This document shows, piece by piece, positions 33,847 to 41,631 of a stretch of 64,000 nucleotides of DNA. Under the pieces are notes generated by a model. It worked only from the letters and a program-made list of their open reading frames with translations, did not search any database and was not told where the DNA came from. This DNA is from Bradyrhizobium sp. CCGUVB4N (GTDB lineage: Bacteria > Pseudomonadota > Alphaproteobacteria > Rhizobiales > Xanthobacteraceae). How positions within the stretch are numbered: the stretch's first letter is position 1; every line of letters begins with the position of its first letter. The position numbers and the translations under genes were made by a program. Location of the stretch: contig NZ_JANADP010000001.1 of the NCBI RefSeq assembly GCF_024199945.1, forward strand, positions 7,440,001 through 7,504,000, read 5' to 3'.

Positions 33847-33879
33847 TTCCCGTGCTCTAACCAGCTGAGCTACCCCGCC
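33803..33879 (-). tRNA. tRNA-Met (anticodon CAU)
   Basis: The 77-base minus-strand sequence folds as a cloverleaf: acceptor GGCGGGG pairing with the 3' side before the encoded ACCA end, D-arm GCTCAGCTGGTTAGAGC, anticodon stem CGGGA/TCCTG around the loop ATCATAA (anticodon CAT), and T-arm GGGGGTTCGAGTCCCTC. It looks like the elongator methionine tRNA; a lysidine-modified isoleucine tRNA also has CAT and cannot be fully excluded. Its 3' end is shared with the recombinase remnant. Confidence 0.93.
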
Positions 33880-34100
33880 ACAGGGTCGCGAACGGCTGAT
33901 ACCGCCGATCTCGCGAACGCGCGGCATATAAGGAAGGGGGCGGCGGGAAGTCAAGCTAAGTGCGCCTGATTTTGGCGCCGGAATCGACCGCTTCCGGCGT
34001 GGACTCGCGGAGAGTCCCCTCACCCGGAATCCGCGCTTGGGCGCGGATTCCGGCCTCTCCCCGACGGGGGAGAGGCGAAGGAAGGGTGCAGCGAGATTCG

Positions 34101-34463
34101 CTATTTCGGCCGGACCGTTGGGTCCCCGCCAGGGCTGCCGGGAGGCGGGATCACGGGCATGGCCCCATCCGTGCTCGGTGCGGGGGCGTGCATGTCGGGG
34201 TCGACGCCGGAGGGCGGGCAGAGCACGCCGTCGGATTTCGCCAGCTTGTCGCCGAGCGGTTCCCGGGCCTGGCCGGTGGTGGTGCCGTCGGGCGCGGCGG
34301 CGCGATTCGGGCGGTCCTGCGGCACGCAGTTCGCCGTGTGCGTCGGGGATGGCGGCGCGGTCGCTTGCGGCGGCGTCGCCGGGGCGGGCGGGGCCTGCGC
34401 GATCGCGGCGCCAGAGGCTGCGATCACGAGGCCCGCAAGGATGATGTTTGATGTCGTGCGCAT
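34101..34463 (-). CDS. Hypothetical exported proline-rich protein
   Basis: 120 residues with a Sec signal peptide (cleavage near AAIAQAPP). The mature part is low in structure: proline/alanine-rich at both ends, with two cysteines (TANCVPQDRPNRAAAPDGTT and GVLCPPSGVDPDM). It is typical of small periplasmic proteins of unknown function in this group. Confidence 0.65.
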   Translation of the reverse strand: MRTTSNIILAGLVIAASGAAIAQAPPAPATPPQATAPPSPTHTANCVPQDRPNRAAAPDGTTTGQAREPLGDKLAKSDGVLCPPSGVDPDMHAPAPSTDGAMPVIPPPGSPGGDPTVRPK

Positions 34464-34509
34464 GAGGAGGAAACGCCCGGGTCGGCCCCGATGTTCCAGC
34501 CTCTGAACA

Positions 34510-35148
34510 TTACGATTTGTGGTAGCGGATCAGCGAAAAGTGGCCCATCGGCGGCATCGGGCGGCGCTCGGCCAGCGTGACGCCGCCGTGCTTCGAGGCC
34601 CAGTTCACCAGGCGCTGCCACGGGAATTCCGGGCGCCAGCCGAGGCGGCGGGCGAGCGGCGCAAACGCGAGCTCGGAGAGTTTGCGAAAACCTTTTTCGG
34701 CGCCGATGTGGTTGACCAGGATCAGCTCGCCGCCGGGCTTGAGCACGCGCACGAATTCGTCGAGCGTGCCTTCGGGATCGGGCACGGCGGTGATGACATA
34801 TTGCGCGACCACCGCATCGAAGGCGGCGTCGGGGAACGCCAGGTTCTTCGCATCCATCACCGAGAGCACTTCGACGTTGCTCAAGCGGAGCGCGCGCACG
34901 CGTTGTTGCGCCTTGCGCAGCATCGGCTCGGAAATATCGACGCCGCAGATTTTTGTGGTGCGCGAATAATCGGAGAGCGAAAGCCCGGTGCCGACACCGA
35001 CGTCGAGGATGTGGCCGCCAATGCGATCGGCCTCGGCGATGGTCGACTGCCGGCCGGCATCGAACACCTTGCCGAACACGAGATCGTAGACCGGCGCCCA
35101 GCGGCCATAGGCCTTCTCGACCCCGGCCCGCGAGATATCTGCTGCCAT
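34510..35148 (-). CDS. SAM-dependent methyltransferase, phosphatidylethanolamine N-methyltransferase-like
   Basis: 212 residues. The class I fold is clear: ILDVGVGTGLSLSDY (motif I, SAM binding, near residue 48), VDISEPMLRKAQQRV, VMDAKNLAFPDAAFDAVVAQYV and LKPGGELILVNHIG. The N-terminal AYGRWAPVYDLVFGKVFDAGR resembles Rhodobacter-type PmtA enzymes that methylate phosphatidylethanolamine toward phosphatidylcholine. Several such enzymes with different substrate steps exist in Bradyrhizobium, so lipid methylation is likely but not certain; a quinone or other substrate is the alternative. Confidence 0.75.
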   Translation of the reverse strand: MAADISRAGVEKAYGRWAPVYDLVFGKVFDAGRQSTIAEADRIGGHILDVGVGTGLSLSDYSRTTKICGVDISEPMLRKAQQRVRALRLSNVEVLSVMDAKNLAFPDAAFDAVVAQYVITAVPDPEGTLDEFVRVLKPGGELILVNHIGAEKGFRKLSELAFAPLARRLGWRPEFPWQRLVNWASKHGGVTLAERRPMPPMGHFSLIRYHKS

Positions 35149-35228
35149 GCCCCCTGCCCCGGTATTAGCTTTTTGTCTTGCGCATGATCTGGTCGGAAAA
35201 CCGCTTCACACTTTTCCGGATCATGCGC

Positions 35229-36413
35229 TTAGCCGCGAACCGCCTCAGCGAGCGGCCTCGCCGTGCTGCTCGTCGCTGCCTTCGCCGCGGCGCTCTGGAT
35301 GAAGCCGCCGCCGAGCACGCGTGCCTGCCCACCGGGCGCGTCGTAGAACACGCAGGCTTGTCCCGGCGAGACGCCCTCTTCGCCGGCGACGAGCTCGACC
35401 TCGTAATGGCCGTTCGCGCCGCGCAGCCAAGCCGGCTGCGGCGCGCGGGTCGAGCGCACGCGGACGAACAGCTCGAGGCCAGAACCGATCGCGCGGTCGA
35501 TGTCGCCGCCGCCGATCCAGTTGACGTCGCGCAAGGTGATGCGGTGCATCTTCAGCGCATCGCGCGGGCCGACGACGACGCGGCGGTTGGCGGCCTCGAG
35601 CCGCACCACATACAGTGGCGCGGCGGCCGCGATGCCAAGGCCGCGGCGCTGGCCGATGGTGAAATTGGCGATGCCGTGATGCTGGCCGAGCACGCGGCCA
35701 TCGAGATCGACGATGTCGCCGGGGTCCATCGCATTCGGACGCAGCCGGGTGATGATGTCGGTGTAGCGGCCCGTCGGCACGAAGCAGATGTCCTGGCTGT
35801 CGTGCTTGTCGGCGACGGAGAGACCAAAGCGGCGCGCAAGCTCGCGCGTCTCGGGCTTGGTCATGTCGCCGAGCGGGAAGCGCAGGAAGTCGAGCTGTGA
35901 CTGCGTGGTCGCGAACAGGAAATAGCTCTGATCGCGGTCGCTGTCGGCCGCGCAGACCAGCGCACGCGAACCGTCGTCGCGACGGCGCGAGGCGACGTAG
36001 TGGCCGGTGGCGAGCGCCTGCGCGCCGAGCTCGCGCGCGGTCTTCAGCAGGTCGCGGAATTTGACGGAGCGGTTGCACTCGATGCACGGCACCGGCGTCT
36101 CGCCGAGCGCGTAGCTGTCGGCGAAATTGTCGATGACGGACTCGCGGAAGCGGTCCTCGTAGTCGAGCACGTAATGGGGAATGCCAAGCTTGGCCGCGAC
36201 GTCACGGGCGTCGTGGATGTCCTGGCCGGCGCAGCAGGCGCCCTTGCGGTGGGTCGCCGCGCCATGATCGTAGAGCTGCAGCGTGATGCCGACGACGTCG
36301 TAGCCCTCGGCCTTCAACAGCGCAGCCGTCGTCGAGGAATCGACGCCGCCCGACATGGCAACGACGACCCTGGTGTCCTCAGGACGGCCTTCGAGATCCA
36401 GACTGTTGAGCAT
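35229..36413 (-). CDS. mnmA: tRNA-specific 2-thiouridylase MnmA
   Basis: 394 residues from the ATG at 36411-36413. It has the PP-loop VVVAMSGGVDSSTTAALL near residue 17, the catalytic cysteines in ETPVPCIECNRSVKF and DSQDICFVPTGRY, and TIGQRRGLGIAAAAPLYVVR of the central domain. It activates U34 of tRNA-Lys, -Glu and -Gln with ATP and installs sulfur from a relay. The final 20 residues are an Ala/Ser-rich tail not expected in short homologues. Upstream lie two strong tandem hairpins in the probable leader. Confidence 0.95.
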   Translation of the reverse strand: MLNSLDLEGRPEDTRVVVAMSGGVDSSTTAALLKAEGYDVVGITLQLYDHGAATHRKGACCAGQDIHDARDVAAKLGIPHYVLDYEDRFRESVIDNFADSYALGETPVPCIECNRSVKFRDLLKTARELGAQALATGHYVASRRRDDGSRALVCAADSDRDQSYFLFATTQSQLDFLRFPLGDMTKPETRELARRFGLSVADKHDSQDICFVPTGRYTDIITRLRPNAMDPGDIVDLDGRVLGQHHGIANFTIGQRRGLGIAAAAPLYVVRLEAANRRVVVGPRDALKMHRITLRDVNWIGGGDIDRAIGSGLELFVRVRSTRAPQPAWLRGANGHYEVELVAGEEGVSPGQACVFYDAPGGQARVLGGGFIQSAAAKAATSSTARPLAEAVRG

Positions 36414-36458
36414 GGGCCTTAAGCGATTGTAACGGCGGCGATCCGCGATTGCTGATGC

Positions 36459-36514
36459 GGTGTCCCGGTCTCTTGGACCGGGACACCGGCGGTCCCCGGG
36501 AACCTGGGTTCCCG
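36459..36514 (-). repeat. Two tandem perfect hairpins in the mnmA leader region
   Basis: GGTGTCCCGGTC (36459-36470) pairs exactly with GACCGGGACACC (36476-36487) around a five-base loop; CGGGAACC (36497-36504) pairs with GGTTCCCG (36507-36514) around two bases. They lie 46-101 bases before the mnmA start. They may be RNA leader structures or a mobile palindromic unit. Confidence 0.7.
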
Positions 36515-36717
36515 AAGGGCACTGGCTGGCCCGGTCGAAAGCGGCTGAGAGCACCCTTTAATATAGGCGGCATTCCGGTGAAGCAATCGCGGCCGCCGCA
36601 AGCTTAGGGCAATTCTTGCCGGGGCGGCAGAAATGACGGGGTTTTCGGGGAGCCGGCTGCGGCCACCCCGATTCGACAAGATATTGATATCAATAGATAA
36701 AACGGCAATTCAAGGGA

Positions 36718-36734
36718 TTGGCCCGCTCCTTGCT
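36718..36734 (+). promoter_or_regulatory. Sigma-54 (RpoN) promoter upstream of fliK
   Basis: TTGGCCCGCTCCTTGCT matches the -24/-12 consensus TTGGCACG-N4-TTGCW with GG and GC exactly ten bases apart and one mismatch in the -24 box. It lies 38 bases before the GTG start of fliK, leaving a leader of about 25-30 bases. The enhancer-binding protein FlbD encoded in the same cluster is the likely activator. Confidence 0.75.
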
Positions 36735-36771
36735 GACCTCCTGGTCCGAAGATGTTTTCAAGGGGTCGCCT

Positions 36772-38400
36772 GTGGTTGGTGTCACGTCAGACGTAGCGGC
36801 AAGCGCGCAGGTCTCCAGCGCGCAACAAAAGCCTGCCCGGTCGCAGAGCACCAAGGACACCACGCCGAGCGACTCCTTCGGGTCGCTGGTCGACAGCAAC
36901 ACCCAGGCCATCAGCAACAGCGCCTCGTCCTCGAGCCAGGACACCGGGCCGCGGCGGACCGACTCGTCGTCGTCGTCCTCCTCGTCCGACCGCAGCACGC
37001 GCGACTCGTCCTCGACCGATCAGTCCTCGCAGAGCAAGGCGAGCGACAGCACGGATTCCTCGACGCAGGCGGCGAGCGACACGACGACCGATCCGACCAA
37101 GGCTCCCGACAAGACCAAGGACAAGAGCGACACCTCTTCCACCAAGGCGAGCGACAAGTCGCAGGACTCCAAGGACGGCAAAAGCGACAAGACCGACGCC
37201 ACCACCGACGGCCTCGCCGCCGCAGTCGACGCCTCTGCCGCGGCACAAGCCGCCGCAGCGCCGGTAGCGACGCCCGATCCGACCGCCGTCCCCGTCGCCG
37301 CGCCCGTGGTGCCGGTCGATCCGAACGCGGCGGCCAACCAGGCCGCCAACACCGCCTCCTCGCCGCTGACGATCGCAGCCGCCGGCATCGCCGCCAGCGC
37401 CTCGACCGCAGCGCAGATCGCCGGCGCCAAGACCGACGCGACCGGCAAGACCGCGAAGACCGGCGATGCCAAGACCACCGACGCGAAGGTCGCGGTGGCC
37501 GACGCGGCGACCACGGATGCGACCGCAACCGATGTCACCGCGAACGCCGCGCAGGTGATCGCCGTCGATCCGGGCACGCCAAAGACCTCGTTCAAGGCCG
37601 CCGCGACCGCGCAGGGCCAGACCGACGTCTCCAACATCGGCCAGGACGCGGGCAAGACCGCGCAGACCGCGGCCACCGCACAAAATCCCGCGACCGCGAC
37701 GACGGCCAACGCCGCCGCGCATCCGCAGGCCGCCAAGCCGCAAGCTGACGCGGCTGCCGCCGATGCGAAGGCTGACGCTGCCAATCGCACCGCCGATGCG
37801 ACGCCAGCCGCGCCGACCACGCACGCGCATGCCGACACGCAAGCCGCAGCTAGCGCGACAACCGACGCCAGCACGCAAGCGGCCAACGCCGTGCAGGTGC
37901 CGCTGACCAATACGACGTCCGCGGCCACCGCCTCCACCGCAACGCTGACCGCGACCGCAGCTAATCCGACCGCGGTGCCGATCAGCGGCATTCCGGTCGA
38001 GATCGCGGCCGCCGCGCGCGCCGGCAAGACGCGCTTCGACATCAGCCTCGATCCGGGCGATCTCGGCCGCATCGACGTCCGAATCAATGTCGACCGCAAC
38101 GGCCAGGTCACCTCGCATCTCACCGTCGAAAAGCCGGAGACGCTGCAGATGCTGCGTCAGGACGCACCGCAATTGCAGCGCGCGCTCGACGATGCCGGCC
38201 TCAAGACCGGCGGCAACGGACTCTCCTTCAGCCTGCGCGACCAGAATTCATCGGGACAGAACTCCGGCCAGAACAACGACAATGGCAGCAATTCCCGCCG
38301 CCTGATCATCAGCGAGGATGACCAGGCCGCGAGCGCCCCCGTCAGCCGCAGCTATGGCCGCATGCTCGGATCGAGCAGCGGCGTCGATATCAGAGTGTGA
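36772..38400 (+). CDS. fliK: Flagellar hook-length control protein FliK
   Basis: About 542 residues from the GTG at 36772, which follows AAGGGG. The open frame extends to a TTG at 36718, but that codon is part of the sigma-54 promoter. The first 400 residues are low-complexity, rich in Ser, Asp, Thr, Ala and Lys, as expected for the flexible ruler part. The conserved C-terminal FliK domain starts near residue 400: GIPVEIAAAARAGKTRFDISL, then DPGDLGRIDVRINVDRNGQV and LRQDAPQLQRALDDAGL. It measures hook length and switches the export gate to filament substrates. It is followed by flgD after 13 bases. Confidence 0.88.
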   Translation: MVGVTSDVAASAQVSSAQQKPARSQSTKDTTPSDSFGSLVDSNTQAISNSASSSSQDTGPRRTDSSSSSSSSDRSTRDSSSTDQSSQSKASDSTDSSTQAASDTTTDPTKAPDKTKDKSDTSSTKASDKSQDSKDGKSDKTDATTDGLAAAVDASAAAQAAAAPVATPDPTAVPVAAPVVPVDPNAAANQAANTASSPLTIAAAGIAASASTAAQIAGAKTDATGKTAKTGDAKTTDAKVAVADAATTDATATDVTANAAQVIAVDPGTPKTSFKAAATAQGQTDVSNIGQDAGKTAQTAATAQNPATATTANAAAHPQAAKPQADAAAADAKADAANRTADATPAAPTTHAHADTQAAASATTDASTQAANAVQVPLTNTTSAATASTATLTATAANPTAVPISGIPVEIAAAARAGKTRFDISLDPGDLGRIDVRINVDRNGQVTSHLTVEKPETLQMLRQDAPQLQRALDDAGLKTGGNGLSFSLRDQNSSGQNSGQNNDNGSNSRRLIISEDDQAASAPVSRSYGRMLGSSSGVDIRV

Positions 38401-38413
38401 GGAGTATTCGCCA

Positions 38414-39133
38414 ATGACCACCACGAATGCCGCCACCGCGCCGTCAGTCGTCTCCGGCACCACGCAGACGTCGTCATCGTCCTCGTCGAGCTCGAGCCTG
38501 GGCTCGTCCACGGGCGCGACGCTCGCCGGCAACTTCCAGACCTTTTTGACGCTGCTGACCACGCAGCTGCAGAACCAGAACCCGCTCGATCCGCTCGACA
38601 CCAACCAGTTCACCCAGCAGCTGGTGCAGTTCGCCGGCGTCGAGCAACAGCTCAAGACCAACGACTCGCTGTCGCAGCTCGTCACCCTGCAGCAGACCAC
38701 GCAGGCGACCCAGGCGCTGGATTACGTCGGCAAGACCGCCGTGGTCGACGGCACCACCGCGACCATGTCGCAGTCGTCGGCGACCTGGCACCTCAACGTG
38801 CCCTCCAGCGCGACGGTCAATATCTCTATCGCCAATTCCACCGGACAGACCGTGTTCAGCGGCCAATACACCGCCGGCGCCGGCAGCGACATTCCCTTCA
38901 CCTGGAACGGCCAGGGCAATGACGGCACGCAATGGCCCGACGGCAAATACACGATCACGGCGACCGGCAAGGACGCCGCGGGCAACAATGTCGGCGTCGC
39001 CGCGCAGGTGCAGGGCACGGTGAGCTCCGTCGACCTGACCCAGTCGCCGCCGCTGCTCACCATCGACGGCAACAGCTACACGCTGAGCCAGGTGAAGAGC
39101 GTGGTGGCGAGCAGCAGCAGCTCCGGCAGCTAA
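38414..39133 (+). CDS. flgD: Flagellar hook capping protein FlgD
   Basis: 239 residues. A Ser-rich N-terminus precedes the signature FQTFLTLLTTQLQNQNPLDPLDTNQFTQQLVQFAGVEQQL near residue 45, diagnostic of FlgD. The C-terminal half has the Ig/tudor-like cap domains (FTWNGQGNDGTQWPDGKYT). A GAGGAGT ribosome site lies before the ATG. FlgD sits on the growing hook tip to let FlgE subunits assemble and then leaves. It is in an operon with fliK. Confidence 0.92.
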   Translation: MTTTNAATAPSVVSGTTQTSSSSSSSSSLGSSTGATLAGNFQTFLTLLTTQLQNQNPLDPLDTNQFTQQLVQFAGVEQQLKTNDSLSQLVTLQQTTQATQALDYVGKTAVVDGTTATMSQSSATWHLNVPSSATVNISIANSTGQTVFSGQYTAGAGSDIPFTWNGQGNDGTQWPDGKYTITATGKDAAGNNVGVAAQVQGTVSSVDLTQSPPLLTIDGNSYTLSQVKSVVASSSSSGS

Positions 39134-39160
39134 GGCGGCGCGCTGACGCTACGCATACGG

Positions 39161-39303
39161 TGTCATCCCGGCGAAAGCCGGGATCCATAGCCACAGGGAG
39201 CAGTTTGGCGAAGACCGGTGGTTAGGAATTCTGTCTTGGTACTGCCACCTGCGTGTCATCGATAGATCACGCGATATGGGTCCCGGCGTTCGCCGGGACG
39301 ACA
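39161..39303. repeat. Palindromic repeat with terminal inverted ends
   Basis: TGTCATCCCGGCGAAAGCCG at 39161 is mirrored by a segment ending at 39303, complementary over about 29 bases with three mismatches; each end is itself a hairpin (CCCGGCG and CGCCGGG). About 85 bases lie between. It resembles the small non-coding repeat units of Bradyrhizobium intergenic regions and lies between flgD and sciP. Confidence 0.65.
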
Positions 39304-39527
39304 TTCAAAGGCCCCGGCAAGCATCACTGCGGGCCTCGTTCGTTAGTAAAGTATTTACGAAGACCCCCGCTCCGCCCGCTGAAATCGCGCTTTCAGCCCG
39401 CCGGGCCGGTCGTGTTCCCGCAAGTTTCAAGGAGAATTGTATTGAAGCCTTAGGCTTAGCGGATTTTTAAGCCCGCGTGCGTAGGGTTGTGAAGTGAGTT
39501 CAGTGGTTGAGAGTTTGTGAGTACGCC

Positions 39528-39803
39528 ATGACAGAACCCCATCGCCCGAGGGTAAAATACGTCATCGGGCCGGACGGCAGTCCGCTGACGATCGCAGATC
39601 TGCCCGCACCCGGCACCAAACGCTGGGTCATCCGCCGCAAGGCCGAAGTCGTCGCTGCTGTGCGCGGCGGACTTCTCTCGCTCGAGGAAGCCTGCAGCCG
39701 GTACACCCTGACGGTCGACGAATTCCTCTCCTGGCAGTTTTCCATCGACCAGCATGGTCTGGCGGGTCTTCGCACCACCCGCATTCAGCAATATCGCCAG
39801 TAA
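39528..39803 (+). CDS. sciP: SciP, CtrA inhibitor (DUF1153)
   Basis: 91 residues, the usual size. The protein shows VKYVIGPDGSPLTIADLP, then KRWVIRRKAEVVAAVRGGLLS and LEEACSRYTLTVDEFLSWQFSIDQHGLAGLRTTRIQQYR, a helix-turn-helix typical of SciP. In Caulobacter SciP binds CtrA and blocks its activation of flagellar and other promoters in a cell-cycle window. Here it lies right before fliF, whose upstream region holds a CtrA-like box, so the regulator and one probable target are side by side. Confidence 0.9.
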   Translation: MTEPHRPRVKYVIGPDGSPLTIADLPAPGTKRWVIRRKAEVVAAVRGGLLSLEEACSRYTLTVDEFLSWQFSIDQHGLAGLRTTRIQQYRQ

Positions 39804-39831
39804 GCGATCCGGAAATCTGCTGCTTTTGATG

Positions 39832-39866
39832 AAAATCGGCCCCGCTCTGCGAGGCCGATTTTTTTA
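39832..39866 (+). terminator. Rho-independent terminator after sciP
   Basis: AAATCGGCC (39833-39841) pairs with GGCCGATTT (39853-39861) around an 11-base loop, then a run of T. It isolates sciP from fliF. Confidence 0.85.
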
Positions 39867-39900
39867 ATGTTTCGTTTTGGCGCTACTTTTGTCCGAGCTC

Positions 39901-39918
39901 TTAACCTTCGTTAACCAT
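39901..39918 (+). promoter_or_regulatory. CtrA-like box upstream of fliF
   Basis: TTAACCTTCGTTAACCAT holds two TTAAC half-sites. The second is the full TTAACCAT form known for Caulobacter CtrA; the TTAA cores are six bases apart instead of the usual seven. It lies about 75 bases before the fliF start. Confidence 0.55.
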
Positions 39919-39991
39919 ATCGAAACCATCACCTAGGCAATAATTGCCCACTCGACCGCTCAGTTGCGGGTCGAAGCTTCGGGGCGGTTGC

Positions 39992-41617
39992 TTGCAAGGT
40001 CTTGCGGACTTCTTAAAAGGTATCGGCGCCGCCCGCTTCGGGGCGATGATCGCGGTCACCGCCGCGCTCATCGGCTTCTTTGCCTTCGTCATCATGCGCG
40101 TCACCACGCCCCAGATGACGACCCTGTTCACCGACCTCTCGGTTGAAGATTCTTCCAGCATTATCAAGGACCTGGAACGCCAGGGCATCCAGTTCGAGCT
40201 GCGCAATGAAGGCACCATCATCATGGTGCCCAAGGACAAGGTCACCCGGCTCCGCATGAAGCTCGCCGAGGGCGGCCTGCCCAAGGGCGGCGGCATCGGC
40301 TACGAAGTGTTCGACAAATCGGACGCACTCGGCACCACCTCTTTCGTCCAGAATATCAATCACTTGCGCGCGCTGGAGGGCGAGCTCGCCCGTACCATCC
40401 GCGCCATCGACCGGATTCAGGCCGCCCGCGTCCACCTCGTGCTGCCCGAGCGTCCGCTGTTCGCGCGCGAGGCGCCGGAGCCGTCGGCCTCGATCGTGGT
40501 CCGGGTCCGCGGCTCGCTCGAAGCCCAGCAGATCCGCGCGATCCGCCACCTCGTCGCGTCCGCCGTCAACGGATTGAAGCCGCAACGGGTCTCGATCGTC
40601 GACGAAGCCGGCCAGCTGCTCGCCGACGGTGCCGCCACCGATCCGGAGCAGGCGCTCGGCGACGAGCGCCGCACCGCCTTCGAGAAGCGGATGCGCAAGC
40701 AGGTCGAGGACATCGTCTCCTCGGTGGTCGGTTCGGGCCGCGCCCGCGTCCAGCTCTCAGCCGATTTCGACTTCAACAAGATCACCCAGACCTCGGACAA
40801 GTTCGATCCCGAAGGCCGCGTGCTGCGCTCGAGCCAGACCCGCGAAGAGCAGAGCATGACCGCCGACAATAACGGCCAGGTCACGGTCAACAACGAGCTC
40901 CCCGGCCAGCAGCAGAACAGCGGCCCGGCGGCGAAGGATCAAAGCAAGAAGACCGAAGAGACCAACAATTACGAGATCTCCCGCACCACCAAGACCGAAG
41001 TGACCGAGGCCGGCCGGGTCAACCGCATCTCGGTCGCGGTGCTGGTCGACGGCATCTACGCCAAGAACGACAAGGGCGAGCTCGCCTACACCGACCGCAG
41101 CAAGGAGCAGCTCGACCGCATCGCCACCCTGGTGCGCTCGGCGATCGGCTTCGACCAGAAGCGCGGCGACCAGGTCGAGGTCGTCAATCTGCGCTTTGCC
41201 GACGCGCCCTCCACCGCCCCGATCACCGAGCCCTCCGGCTTCCTCGGCATGCTGCAGTTCACCAAGGACGACGTCATGTACTTCGTCGAGCTCGGCGTGA
41301 TGATGCTGCTCGGCCTGGTCGTGATGTTCATGGTGATCCGTCCGCTGGTGAAGCGCATCCTCGCCTCCGACGAAGTCGCCGCCGCCATCTCCGGCGTCCT
41401 CACCGGCCCCGCAGCGTCCGAAGAGGGCGCGACCGCGGCGGCAGGCTCCGGCGGCCAGGCCCTGATCCCGGGCGGCGCCGCCAGCGCCATCGACGTCGCC
41501 ACCATCCAGGGCCAGGTCCACGCCCAGTCCGTTCATCGCGTCGGCGAGCTCGCCGAGCGCAATCCCAACGAAACCGTCGCCATCATCCGTCAATGGCTGA
41601 CCGAACCCACGAAATGA
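39992..41617 (+). CDS. fliF: Flagellar MS-ring protein FliF
   Basis: 541 residues from a TTG start (MQGLADFLKGIG); the open frame allows an earlier start at 39944. Membrane helix one is at residues 18-38, and the periplasmic ring-building domain follows: TLFTDLSVEDSSSIIKDLERQ and GLPKGGGIGYEVFDKSD, then IRAIDRIQAARVHLVLPERPLF. The second helix is near residue 435, and the C-terminal cytosolic tail (AERNPNETVAIIRQWLTEP) binds FliG. It is the base on which the motor is built. First gene of a tight fliF-fliG-fliH-fliN-flbD run. Confidence 0.93.
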   Translation: MQGLADFLKGIGAARFGAMIAVTAALIGFFAFVIMRVTTPQMTTLFTDLSVEDSSSIIKDLERQGIQFELRNEGTIIMVPKDKVTRLRMKLAEGGLPKGGGIGYEVFDKSDALGTTSFVQNINHLRALEGELARTIRAIDRIQAARVHLVLPERPLFAREAPEPSASIVVRVRGSLEAQQIRAIRHLVASAVNGLKPQRVSIVDEAGQLLADGAATDPEQALGDERRTAFEKRMRKQVEDIVSSVVGSGRARVQLSADFDFNKITQTSDKFDPEGRVLRSSQTREEQSMTADNNGQVTVNNELPGQQQNSGPAAKDQSKKTEETNNYEISRTTKTEVTEAGRVNRISVAVLVDGIYAKNDKGELAYTDRSKEQLDRIATLVRSAIGFDQKRGDQVEVVNLRFADAPSTAPITEPSGFLGMLQFTKDDVMYFVELGVMMLLGLVVMFMVIRPLVKRILASDEVAAAISGVLTGPAASEEGATAAAGSGGQALIPGGAASAIDVATIQGQVHAQSVHRVGELAERNPNETVAIIRQWLTEPTK

Positions 41618-41631
41618 TCGAGTGAACTGAC

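Noticed and set aside
33588..33860. An intact small gene of 88 codons over the tRNA
   Set aside because: Only the middle part has protein likeness, and it continues in other frames; the piece is a recombinase remnant, not a gene.
36787..38172. Long minus-strand open frames opposite fliK, rich in Gly and Arg
   Set aside because: They follow from the low-complexity Ala/Thr/Asp codons of fliK and have no start signals.
39855..39900. Sigma-54 promoter before fliF (TTTGGCGCTACTTTTGTCC)
   Set aside because: The -12 element reads GT instead of GC, and a CtrA-like box fits better as the fliF control site.
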